NCBI GenBank assembly: GCA_020439605.1
Contig: JAGQSI010000044.1
Coordinates: 1 to 10,201, forward strand
Source of the DNA: Acidimicrobiales bacterium
Lineage (GTDB): Bacteria > Actinomycetota > Acidimicrobiia > Acidimicrobiales > Iamiaceae
DNA: 10,201 bases
Reading direction: 5' to 3'
Below the pieces are notes generated by a model. The model saw only the letters and a list, made by a program, of their open reading frames with translations, did not search any database and was not told where the DNA came from. Within the stretch, counting starts at the first letter, position 1, and the number at the start of each line of letters is the position of its first letter. Below are positions 1 through 5,719 of the stretch, piece by piece. A program made the translations under genes and the position numbers.

Positions 1-395
1 GCCCTTGAGAGCTCTATCTCATCTCGCAGAAGCCTTTCGACGACTGGTTGAAGAAGAGATCCGCTGTAGAACAGGGACATCTCGAGTTGAGATCCGATGT
101 CGATTTGTTCGATGTCGATGCTCAGACGCCAGGTTGAGTGGTCACGATCGTCGAGTTCGTCTCGTTCGAACACCACGCGTGTGGGTGGCTGCCAAACAGT
201 GCGGGCCATACGCAGTCTTTTGGTTCTCGCAAACGGTCCCACTCGACCACGAAGATCAATATTCCAGACACCTTCCTCAACGACCGAGGCCGCCGGGACG
301 ATTTCCAACCACTCGGGATAACGCTCAAGGTCATCTACGAGTTCGAACAAGACGATCGGCTCGCATGGGGCGATTAGCTCCGCTGTTATCTCCAC
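1..395 (-). CDS. SRPBCC (START-like) family protein, partial at the left edge
   Basis: An open frame of 131 codons without a stop runs from a GTG at 395 down to the window edge. Its start reads MEITAELIAP, then DDLERYPEWL at residues 21-30, the hallmark opening of the SRPBCC/polyketide cyclase-COQ10 fold (beta strand, then a helix with the 'YPEW' turn). Later come the alternating strands (RVVFERDELDD about 73-83; WRLSIDIE 89-96) and the long C-terminal helix (SLLQPVVERLL about 113-123). Members bind hydrophobic ligands or polyketides, but the ligand cannot be read from sequence. Only a few residues of a usual length near 145 are missing. The gene lies 42 bases after the ATPase stop in the same frame and direction, so it probably belongs to the thiamine operon. 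The GTG choice rests on homology of the N-terminus; the GGAG at 400-397 is only one base from it, which is poor spacing. Confidence 0.8.
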   Translation of the reverse strand, partial: MEITAELIAPCEPIVLFELVDDLERYPEWLEIVPAASVVEEGVWNIDLRGRVGPFARTKRLRMARTVWQPPTRVVFERDELDDRDHSTWRLSIDIEQIDIGSQLEMSLFYSGSLLQPVVERLLRDEIELSR

Positions 396-437
396 GCTCC
401 AAGTGTGGTTCTCGCGACGGCCCCAGTGGAAAAGGAA

Positions 438-1214
438 TCACTCGATTCCAAGCGCTTGAAGGACCTCTAGTCGCAGTTCTACGAATCTCTTGTCGGCCAC
501 CAGCGAGTTGGCACGGGGGAAAGGAAAGTCAACGTGAAGATCTGCGACTATTCGCGCCGGAGCGTTCGATAGAACGATCACCCGCTCTGCGAGCAACAAC
601 GCCTCCTCCACATCATGGGTCACAAGTAGAACCGTTCTGTTCTGTCCATCCGGTGCCGTCTCGGAGTCCAGAACCTGTTGGAGCCAACTCTGAACCTCTC
701 GGCGCGTTAGGGCGTCCAAGGCTCCGAATGGCTCATCGAGCAACAACACTGGTGCCGGACTCAGAAGAGTTCTAGCCACTGCCACGCGCTGTCTCATTCC
801 CCCAGACAACTCCGAGGGCCAACGATCCCCTACTTCGCCTATACCCAATCTGGCGAGTATCTCCGCTGCGTTTCGGCGAGCAACCGCTTTGTCGAGCCCC
901 GCCACCTCAGCACCAAGCGATGCATTGGCTTCGACGGTACGCCAGGGCAGAAGTGCATCGTGTTGCGGCATCCAAGCGCACAGGCCAGGTCGGCCAATCG
1001 CAGAGATTCCGCCAACCTCCACGTGACCTGATTGCGGCTCGAGCAACCCAGCGAGAACCCGAAGAATCGTGCTCTTGCCACAACCGCTGGGCCCAACAAT
1101 TGCCACGAAGGAACCCGGCTCAACCGACAGGTCAAAACCCTCAAGCACGGTCATCGCACCTTTGGGAGAGTCCCAAGTGACGGTTATGTCACCAAGTTCA
1201 ATCGCTGCACTCAT
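438..1214 (-). CDS. thiZ: ABC transporter ATP-binding protein, thiamine/HMP precursor uptake (ThiZ-like)
   Basis: This 258-residue cytoplasmic ATPase would power the permease encoded just upstream. All ABC motifs are intact: Walker A GPSGCGKST (41-49), Q-loop MPQHDALLPW (Q84), signature LSGGM (136-140), Walker B VLLLDEP (156-162) and the switch histidine in VTHD (H200). The MPQ.D.LLPWRTV form of the Q-loop and the length fit the nitrate/sulfonate/taurine-type family that includes ThiZ. The start is the ATG at 1214, whose A is also the last base of the upstream stop (TGATG), so translation is likely coupled; an ATG at 1310 would add 32 residues that only mirror the end of the preceding gene. 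Substrate identity comes from context (riboswitch, kinase, THI5-like binding domain), not from the ATPase itself. Confidence 0.92.
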   Translation of the reverse strand: MSAAIELGDITVTWDSPKGAMTVLEGFDLSVEPGSFVAIVGPSGCGKSTILRVLAGLLEPQSGHVEVGGISAIGRPGLCAWMPQHDALLPWRTVEANASLGAEVAGLDKAVARRNAAEILARLGIGEVGDRWPSELSGGMRQRVAVARTLLSPAPVLLLDEPFGALDALTRREVQSWLQQVLDSETAPDGQNRTVLLVTHDVEEALLLAERVIVLSNAPARIVADLHVDFPFPRANSLVADKRFVELRLEVLQALGIE

Positions 1215-3004
1215 CAGCTCGGCAGGTACTCGTTGGTCCAAACAGACTCCAGATCCAAGCTGCCCTCGAGCATCTTGGCCTCGCGCAATAGATCTGTGAA
1301 GCGCTGCCACGTCGCTTCATCCTGGTAACCCCATTGCTTCGGGTCCGAGGCGAAGCGGGTGGACAAGAAGTGCGCGCTGGCTCTCACCAGTACAGGATCG
1401 AGGTCCGTGGTCGAATCCAACAAGGCATCTGCCGCGGCATCCGGGTCTGCCATGGCCTGTTGGTAGCCACGCGAGGTTGCCTCTAGGAATTTGCGGAGCT
1501 CGGCACTCTTGGAGCTTTCGACTTTGGAGGAAGCAGCTAGCAAAGGCGTGTACCAGTTGGGAATGCATTCGGTGTGATCACTGAATGAGATCCGGTTTGT
1601 CTCGACACCCTCCTGTTCGAGGCGAATGCCATCCCAACCATCAAACACCCAAACCACGTCGTACTGGTTTCGTTCCAGACCAAGCCTGTAGTCCGCGGCC
1701 CCAACGTCGACGGTCTTCACCTTCGAAGGGTCACCGCCATCGCAGGTAACAAGTGCGTCTATGAGAGCGGTCTCCAAGGGGCCACCGAAACCTCCATACA
1801 CCTTGCCCTCGAGGTCTCTGGGGCGCTCGATTCCATCTGAGGCCAACGAGATGAGACTTGACGTATTGGTCTCGATGATTGCGGCCACGGACCTGATCGG
1901 CATCCCCTGTGCAACAGCTGGAGTCACCTCCTCCTGCACAGAGACAGCTACGTCTGCGCGTCCACTAGCGAGCACCTGAAGACTCCCTGCGTCGCCTGGC
2001 TCAACGAAACGGACATCTAGACCGGCGTCTCGATACCAGCCGTTGGCCTTGGCGAGATACATCCCGCCGTGGTTGGTGTTAGGGGTCCAGTCCAACGCAA
2101 CAGTGAACTTGGTCAACTTGTTGGCCCCCTCCCCTGTCTTGGATGCAGAGCCGGAATCAGAACTGCACGCCGCTGTCATCAAACACGCTGCCGCCACCAC
2201 GGCAAGGGCACCGCGGTTCTTTGGTGTTCTACTTCTTGGCGATTGATGTTGGCGTGGTTGATTCCATGGCGTGGCCAAGCGACCTAGATAGCCAACCCCA
2301 ACAAAGGCCAGCGCGGACAGCAGTGCAACTACTCCGACTGCAACAAACACACGATCCACCTGATATGAGGCAGCCGAACGCAGGATCATCTTTCCCAGCC
2401 CTTGGTCTGCTGCTCCCCCACCCAGGTATTCCGCAATCACAGCACCTCCAACTGCGTAGGTTGCAGCGATTCTCGCTCCACCGAAGAATGCTGGAACGGC
2501 CGAAGGCAACCGTACGAGACGAAGGATCTCATTGTCGCTCGCACCCATGGACCTCAGCAGATCCAGGTGATCATGATCTGCATCATCGAGCCCTCCAACC
2601 GTGGCCACCAGGACTGGGAAGACCACCACCAAACAGACCAGAACGATCTTTGGCATCACGCCGAATCCAAACCAGACCACGAGCAGTGGCGCTAGCACCA
2701 CCAGAGGAATGGTCTGACTCATTGCAAACAACGGATACAGGACCTGACGTGCAAGCCGTACCCGCACGATCAGCATTGCTAGGGCCACTCCGCCAACTGT
2801 CCCGATCGCCAACCCGACCAACGCGACCCAGATGGTGGGAAAAGCCTTGGCTGGAAGTTCTGGTGCGAGGTCTATGGCAGTGCTGCCAACTCGTGCAGGC
2901 GTTGGCAACACGTAGGGTTCAATTCCTGCCGTGCTCACCCACACCTGCCAGATCGCCAGCAGTGCGCTGAAGCCCAGTAGCGGCGCAATCCATCTTCTGT
3001 ACAT
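1214..3004 (-). CDS. thiXY: Fused ABC permease and THI5/NMT1 substrate-binding protein, thiamine precursor uptake (ThiX-ThiY)
   Basis: One 596-residue reading frame holds two transporter parts. Residues 1-245 are a complete BPD_transp_1 permease with hydrophobic segments near 6-25, 55-80, 92-112, 118-138, 180-195 and 218-240 and an EAA-type loop ([20 protein letters not shown], 151-170). A basic linker (241-264) is followed by a short hydrophobic stretch (265-279) and a lipobox-like MTAAC with Cys280. Residues 297-596 are a THI5/NMT1 binding domain: [20 protein letters not shown] (304-323), then DGWDGI (455-460) and NWYTPLL (483-489). ThiY-type proteins bind pyrimidine precursors of thiamine (HMP or formylaminopyrimidine). 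The two parts are normally separate genes. The permease C-terminus should lie in the cytoplasm, so the hydrophobic stretch could carry the binding domain to the outer face. Start ATG 3004 and stop 1214 overlap their neighbours by one base each. Confidence 0.88.
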   Translation of the reverse strand: MYRRWIAPLLGFSALLAIWQVWVSTAGIEPYVLPTPARVGSTAIDLAPELPAKAFPTIWVALVGLAIGTVGGVALAMLIVRVRLARQVLYPLFAMSQTIPLVVLAPLLVVWFGFGVMPKIVLVCLVVVFPVLVATVGGLDDADHDHLDLLRSMGASDNEILRLVRLPSAVPAFFGGARIAATYAVGGAVIAEYLGGGAADQGLGKMILRSAASYQVDRVFVAVGVVALLSALAFVGVGYLGRLATPWNQPRQHQSPRSRTPKNRGALAVVAAACLMTAACSSDSGSASKTGEGANKLTKFTVALDWTPNTNHGGMYLAKANGWYRDAGLDVRFVEPGDAGSLQVLASGRADVAVSVQEEVTPAVAQGMPIRSVAAIIETNTSSLISLASDGIERPRDLEGKVYGGFGGPLETALIDALVTCDGGDPSKVKTVDVGAADYRLGLERNQYDVVWVFDGWDGIRLEQEGVETNRISFSDHTECIPNWYTPLLAASSKVESSKSAELRKFLEATSRGYQQAMADPDAAADALLDSTTDLDPVLVRASAHFLSTRFASDPKQWGYQDEATWQRFTDLLREAKMLEGSLDLESVWTNEYLPS

Positions 3005-3294
3005 CAGCGGAACTTTTCGGTTAGTCGATCCATTGTTGGCCCACCATCTGAGGCGCCTTGGGCCAGTTTCACCACACTGATCGAGAACTCCGCGCCTGCT
3101 TCGAGCGTTGCCTCATGAGCGGCGCGCAGCACGGCCCATACCTCGTCGGGGGTTCCTTCGAAAGTCGTTCCCAACGCGCTGACCTCGGCGTGGAGCCCAC
3201 TGTTCTGGATGACCGCTATAGCGGCCTCTACATGGCTGTGGGGGTTGTCCGGCGTGCCGCTCGGGCGAGGTAGGACCTGTAGTTCAACAATCAT
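3004..3294 (-). CDS. Thiamine-binding protein, MTH1187/YkoF-type (Thiamine_BP family)
   Basis: A 96-residue cytoplasmic protein without signal or membrane segment. It matches the MTH1187 (formerly DUF77) family over its whole length: [11 protein letters not shown] at the start, [15 protein letters not shown] (19-33), the signature LGTTFEG (41-47), then [18 protein letters not shown]. The family adopts a ferredoxin-like fold, and related YkoF binds thiamine or its pyrimidine moiety; a role as an intracellular carrier or buffer is an inference. The start is the ATG at 3294, preceded by a good AAGGAG eight bases upstream; an ATG at 3363 would add 23 unrelated residues. The start lies inside the end of the kinase gene (11-base overlap) and the stop shares a base with the permease start. 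Confidence 0.9.
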   Translation of the reverse strand: MIVELQVLPRPSGTPDNPHSHVEAAIAVIQNSGLHAEVSALGTTFEGTPDEVWAVLRAAHEATLEAGAEFSISVVKLAQGASDGGPTMDRLTEKFR

Positions 3295-4090
3295 GGTTGG
3301 TCTCCTTGGACCTTGGGGTAGAGATTTCGAGGGGATGATTCGTGAGCTTTGGGCTCGGGTCATATGGCGATGATCTCGGCGCGATAGGCGCGGCGTAGGT
3401 ACCCGGCTGGATCACCACAAGCACACCTTCGGAGATGCTCACGGTTGCGGTGGCCCCGATCAGTTCGTTGCTGAGGCCGCGACTAGAGCCCGGCGCCAGT
3501 TGGCCGTCTATCAGGGGCCATCGCAGAGCCGATGTGTGGATTCCCCTTGCGGGAACCCCGACAGCCAACAGGGAGACCTGCTCACCAATGGTGTCGGCGG
3601 TCATGGTCAACATGGCTGGCTTGCCAGGGCGTACCACCGAAATGGTTGTCCCACCGATGCACGCTTGAACGTTGAGGTGGCCAAGACGCTCGGATGCGAG
3701 AGTCAGAGCATCGGAAAGGACCAGATCGAGGCGTCCTCCCCCAGGCCCCAAGACGAAGAGTCGATCAGGCGCACCTGAGTCGATCAGGGCGATCGCGAGA
3801 TCAAGGGCCAACTCGAAGTCGCTTGCATCCTTGTCCGCTTCGAAGCGGTGCACTCTGGTCCCCGCCTCTTGTGCTGATCGAAGCGCTCGTTCGGTTACCG
3901 AATCAAGATCTCCGACCAGATGATCAGCCACGATCCCTGCCGCTTCAAGTCGATCGAGGCCTGAGTCTGCTGCGATAACCACCGACGACTCCCTATCCAT
4001 CGGCGGCACACAAAAGAGTCCGTCGGGATCACCCCCGATGGCCACAAGGGTTAACGATTGTTCAAGTTTTTCGTTGTGCTGGTCTCGCAT
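3284..4090 (-). CDS. thiN: Thiamine pyrophosphokinase
   Basis: This 268-residue enzyme transfers pyrophosphate from ATP to thiamine, giving the cofactor TPP directly. Family motifs appear in order: AADSGLDRL (40-48), VGDLDSV (59-65; the acidic pair for Mg-ATP), KDASDFELAL (87-96), GPGGGRLD (115-122) and, in the C-terminal thiamine-binding domain, ALRWPL (188-193) and SRGLSNE (203-209). The residue after GGRLD is leucine where many homologues have His or Gln. About 38 residues (231-268) extend beyond the usual end; they are rich in Pro/Ser, and the last few codons overlap the next gene. The ATG at 4090 sits nine bases after GGAGGG within the TPP riboswitch; upstream in-frame ATGs (to 4528) fall in or beyond the riboswitch and antisense to the oxidase, so they are rejected. 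First gene of the operon. Confidence 0.92.
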   Translation of the reverse strand: MRDQHNEKLEQSLTLVAIGGDPDGLFCVPPMDRESSVVIAADSGLDRLEAAGIVADHLVGDLDSVTERALRSAQEAGTRVHRFEADKDASDFELALDLAIALIDSGAPDRLFVLGPGGGRLDLVLSDALTLASERLGHLNVQACIGGTTISVVRPGKPAMLTMTADTIGEQVSLLAVGVPARGIHTSALRWPLIDGQLAPGSSRGLSNELIGATATVSISEGVLVVIQPGTYAAPIAPRSSPYDPSPKLTNHPLEISTPRSKETNHDC

Positions 4091-4095
4091 CTTGC

Positions 4096-4198
4096 GCGTC
4101 CCTCCGCTGGCATTACCCAGTTCAGGTTCACGGGTCAGCGACGGAAACCCGAAGGTTACGGTCGCCCTCTCAGCCCGACTCCTCGAGCTCCCCGGCGT
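4096..4198 (-). promoter_or_regulatory. TPP riboswitch (THI element)
   Basis: Read on the minus strand, the region holds the conserved TPP aptamer: GGGGAGC (4193-4187), CTGAGAG (4173-4167), and the box GAACCTGAACTGGGTAATGC then CAGCGGAGGGA near the 3' end. P2 can be drawn as AGCTCGA/TCGGGCT with a GGAG loop. P3 is GCGAC/GTCGC topped by AACC-TTCG-GGTT, a stable UUCG tetraloop. P5 is CTGG/CCAG, and P4 pairs ACCC with the GGG of GGAGGG. P1 is not clear by eye. When TPP binds, expression of the operon should fall. No terminator is visible between aptamer and start codon, only 5 bases away, so control is most likely at translation. Confidence 0.95.
4100..4105 (-). promoter_or_regulatory. Ribosome binding site of the pyrophosphokinase, inside the riboswitch aptamer
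   Basis: GGAGGG lies nine bases before the ATG at 4090 and is also the 3' strand of the P4/J4 region of the TPP aptamer. The site that decides the start is therefore directly hidden when the aptamer is folded. Confidence 0.8.
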
Positions 4199-4212
4199 TA
4201 ATTGCTGCGCCA

Positions 4213-4243
4213 ACCATACCCAGATGCCGAGCGAGAACCACAA
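4213..4243 (-). promoter_or_regulatory. Candidate promoter of the thiamine operon
   Basis: On the minus strand TTGTGG (4243-4238) and TATGGT (4218-4213) are separated by 19 bases. The -10 box fits the actinobacterial TANNNT pattern and predicts a start near 4206, about eight bases before the riboswitch. The -35 match is weak and the spacing slightly long, so this is a prediction only. Confidence 0.4.
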
Positions 4244-4251
4244 GACAGGCA

Positions 4252-4257
4252 TACGAT
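4252..4257 (+). promoter_or_regulatory. Candidate -10 element for the amine oxidase gene
   Basis: TACGAT ends nine bases before the ATG at 4266. A start 7-9 bases after the box would fall at 4264-4266, at or almost at the A of the ATG, giving a leaderless or nearly leaderless mRNA. This would explain the lack of any Shine-Dalgarno sequence. No convincing -35 is visible, which is common for such promoters. Confidence 0.4.
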
Positions 4258-4265
4258 TCTGGCGA

Positions 4266-5543
4266 ATGGCCCCCTTAGACAGTGTCCTATGGCAGGAGCA
4301 GGTGGTCCTGCCCGAGCTTGAAGACCCACAACGGCCTTTCGACCCCGATACAAGAGTTGACGTTGTGGTGGTCGGCGCAGGATACGCAGGTCTAGGCGCA
4401 GCCATAGAGATTGCCAAGGCCGACCGGTCCGTTCTTGTGCTCGAAAAGGAACGCATCGGTTGGGGTGCACATAGCCGCAACGGCGGAATGGCCATACCAG
4501 AGCTCAAGGCAGGTCCAGAGACGCTCAAGCGTCGCTACGGCGAGCTCGGATTACGTATGCATCGAGAAGTCAACGAGGCGTTCGACCACCTTGAGTCACG
4601 GATCGTGGCGGATCAGATCGACTGCAACTACGAGCGCACCGGCCAGCTCTACCTCGCACATTCTCCTAGGGCGGTCCCCTACATTCGGGCGCTCGCATCT
4701 GAGCACGCCGCTCTTGGAGAGCCGGTCAGGTTTGTGGAGCGTGAAGCTCTCGCAGACGAGATCGGGTCGGAGAGCTTCTATGGCGGAGTTGTCTACGAGC
4801 GCACCGGCGCGCTGCATCCCGCCAAACTTCACGACGCATTGCTGCGAAAGGCTCTGGATGACGGCGCACAGGTTCGTGACAGGTGCCCCGCATTGACAAT
4901 TTCGCCCCGCCCTGGTGGCAACGGATTCAGGGTCGAGACCTCCAAAGGCGCCGTCATAGCGAGTCATGTGATCGTGGCAACAAATGCCTACACCGATGGC
5001 GTGCTCCCAACGCTGCGCCGCAGAGTCCTTCCAATAGGCAGCTACATAATCGCCACCGAGCGACTGTCTCCTGAACTTGCCAGCGAACTGAGCCCCAGAA
5101 ACCGAATGTTCGTCGACGCGAAGAACCTTCTGTTCTACTGGCGTCTAACCCCGGACAACCGCCTCCTTTTCGGAGGACGACGCACGCTTGGCCAGACCTC
5201 TCTGGCAGACGCCGGCGAATATCTGAGCGCCTCAATGCGAAAGATTCATCCTCAGCTCCGCGATGTTGAAGTGACACATCGTTGGGGAGGCAAGGTAGCG
5301 ATGACCCTCGATCGAATGCCCCATGTGGGAAAGATAGATGGCCTCTGGTATGTCGCTGGTTGTAATGGTTCCGGTGTAGCTCTCAATACCTGGCTCGGAC
5401 ACCGCTTGGGTCTAATGGTGCTCGGCCAGGCAGGACCCCCATCATTTGCTGAGCTGAGACATCGCCCCATCCCTGCGCACTCTCTACGTCGGGCCTACCT
5501 TCCGGTGGTGGGCAAATGGTTCGAATGGCAGGATCGGCCGTAG
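4266..5543 (+). CDS. puuB: FAD-dependent amine oxidase, gamma-glutamylputrescine oxidase/DAO family
   Basis: A 425-residue flavoenzyme with an N-terminal Rossmann site VVVVGAGYAGLGAA (33-46; GxGxxG at 37-42), a ribose-binding acid at the end of the second strand (LVLEKE, 57-62), SRNGG (70-74) typical of the PuuB/OrdL group, VIVATNAYTDGVLP (235-248), RLLFGGRRT (299-307), and the C-terminal flavin motif WYVAGCNGSGVALNTWLGHR (361-380). The family oxidises C-N bonds of glutamylated putrescine, other amines or amino acids, making an aldehyde or keto acid, ammonia and hydrogen peroxide. Substrate is inferred from the neighbouring pot genes; no glutamate-putrescine ligase lies in the window. Start: the ATG at 4266 (MAPLDSVLWQE) matches the expected N-terminus; the ATG at 4224 is also in frame but lies between the two predicted promoters. 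Divergent from the thiamine operon. Confidence 0.85.
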   Translation: MAPLDSVLWQEQVVLPELEDPQRPFDPDTRVDVVVVGAGYAGLGAAIEIAKADRSVLVLEKERIGWGAHSRNGGMAIPELKAGPETLKRRYGELGLRMHREVNEAFDHLESRIVADQIDCNYERTGQLYLAHSPRAVPYIRALASEHAALGEPVRFVEREALADEIGSESFYGGVVYERTGALHPAKLHDALLRKALDDGAQVRDRCPALTISPRPGGNGFRVETSKGAVIASHVIVATNAYTDGVLPTLRRRVLPIGSYIIATERLSPELASELSPRNRMFVDAKNLLFYWRLTPDNRLLFGGRRTLGQTSLADAGEYLSASMRKIHPQLRDVEVTHRWGGKVAMTLDRMPHVGKIDGLWYVAGCNGSGVALNTWLGHRLGLMVLGQAGPPSFAELRHRPIPAHSLRRAYLPVVGKWFEWQDRP

Positions 5544-5589
5544 CGGACCGACTCAGATCTTGAGCGTCTTGCAGCGCAGAGCCAACTGT

Positions 5590-5621
5590 TTCGGTTGTGG
5601 GTCATCAATCTCACAACCGAA
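5590..5621 (+). terminator. Inverted repeat after the oxidase gene, candidate terminator without a T-tract
   Basis: TTCGGTTGTG (5590-5599) and CACAACCGAA (5612-5621) are perfect inverted copies. Allowing one G-T pair, the stem extends to 12 pairs with an 8-base loop. It starts 47 bases after the oxidase stop. There is no run of T after it (ATCTCTTGCC), so it could equally be an RNA-processing hairpin or a protein binding site. Confidence 0.45.
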
Positions 5622-5660
5622 TCTCTTGCCAATATCGAAAATCCGTGAAAGTCTGCAACC

Positions 5661-5698
5661 GTGTCGAACAGCCCACAGGGGGTGCTCAAATTCGACAC
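5661..5698 (+). repeat. Inverted repeat ahead of potA, possible operator or leader hairpin
   Basis: GTGTCGAA (5661-5668) and TTCGACAC (5691-5698) are perfect inverted copies with centres 30 bases apart. Inside them AGCCC (5670-5674) can pair with GGTGCT (5681-5686) with one bulged T, so a branched hairpin is also possible. It ends 11 bases before the potA ribosome binding site. The rest of the 176-base gap (5544-5719) shows no coding frame and no clear TANNNT promoter. Confidence 0.45.
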
Positions 5699-5719
5699 CA
5701 GCACCTACCAGAGGAGCCC

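Noticed and set aside
5..775. A 256-codon plus-strand frame over the SRPBCC and ATPase genes
   Set aside because: It is antisense to two recognisable genes, rich in Arg/Pro/Ser without family motifs, and has no neighbour in that direction.
2143..2970. A 275-codon plus-strand frame opposite the permease
   Set aside because: Low-complexity Arg/Pro/Gln composition with no domain; explained as the complement of the permease codons.
1214..3004. Permease-binding protein fusion as a pseudogene or frameshift artefact
   Set aside because: Both halves are full length with all motifs, in one frame with no stop, so no sign of decay; a junction sequencing error cannot be excluded but is not indicated.
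4038..4265. Longer N-terminus of the oxidase from ATG 4038
   Set aside because: It runs antisense through the kinase start and riboswitch and lacks homology before MAPLDSVLW.
4091..4528. In-frame extension of the pyrophosphokinase to an ATG at 4528
   Set aside because: It would translate the TPP riboswitch and the antisense of the oxidase; the ATG at 4090 has the ribosome site and the family N-terminus.
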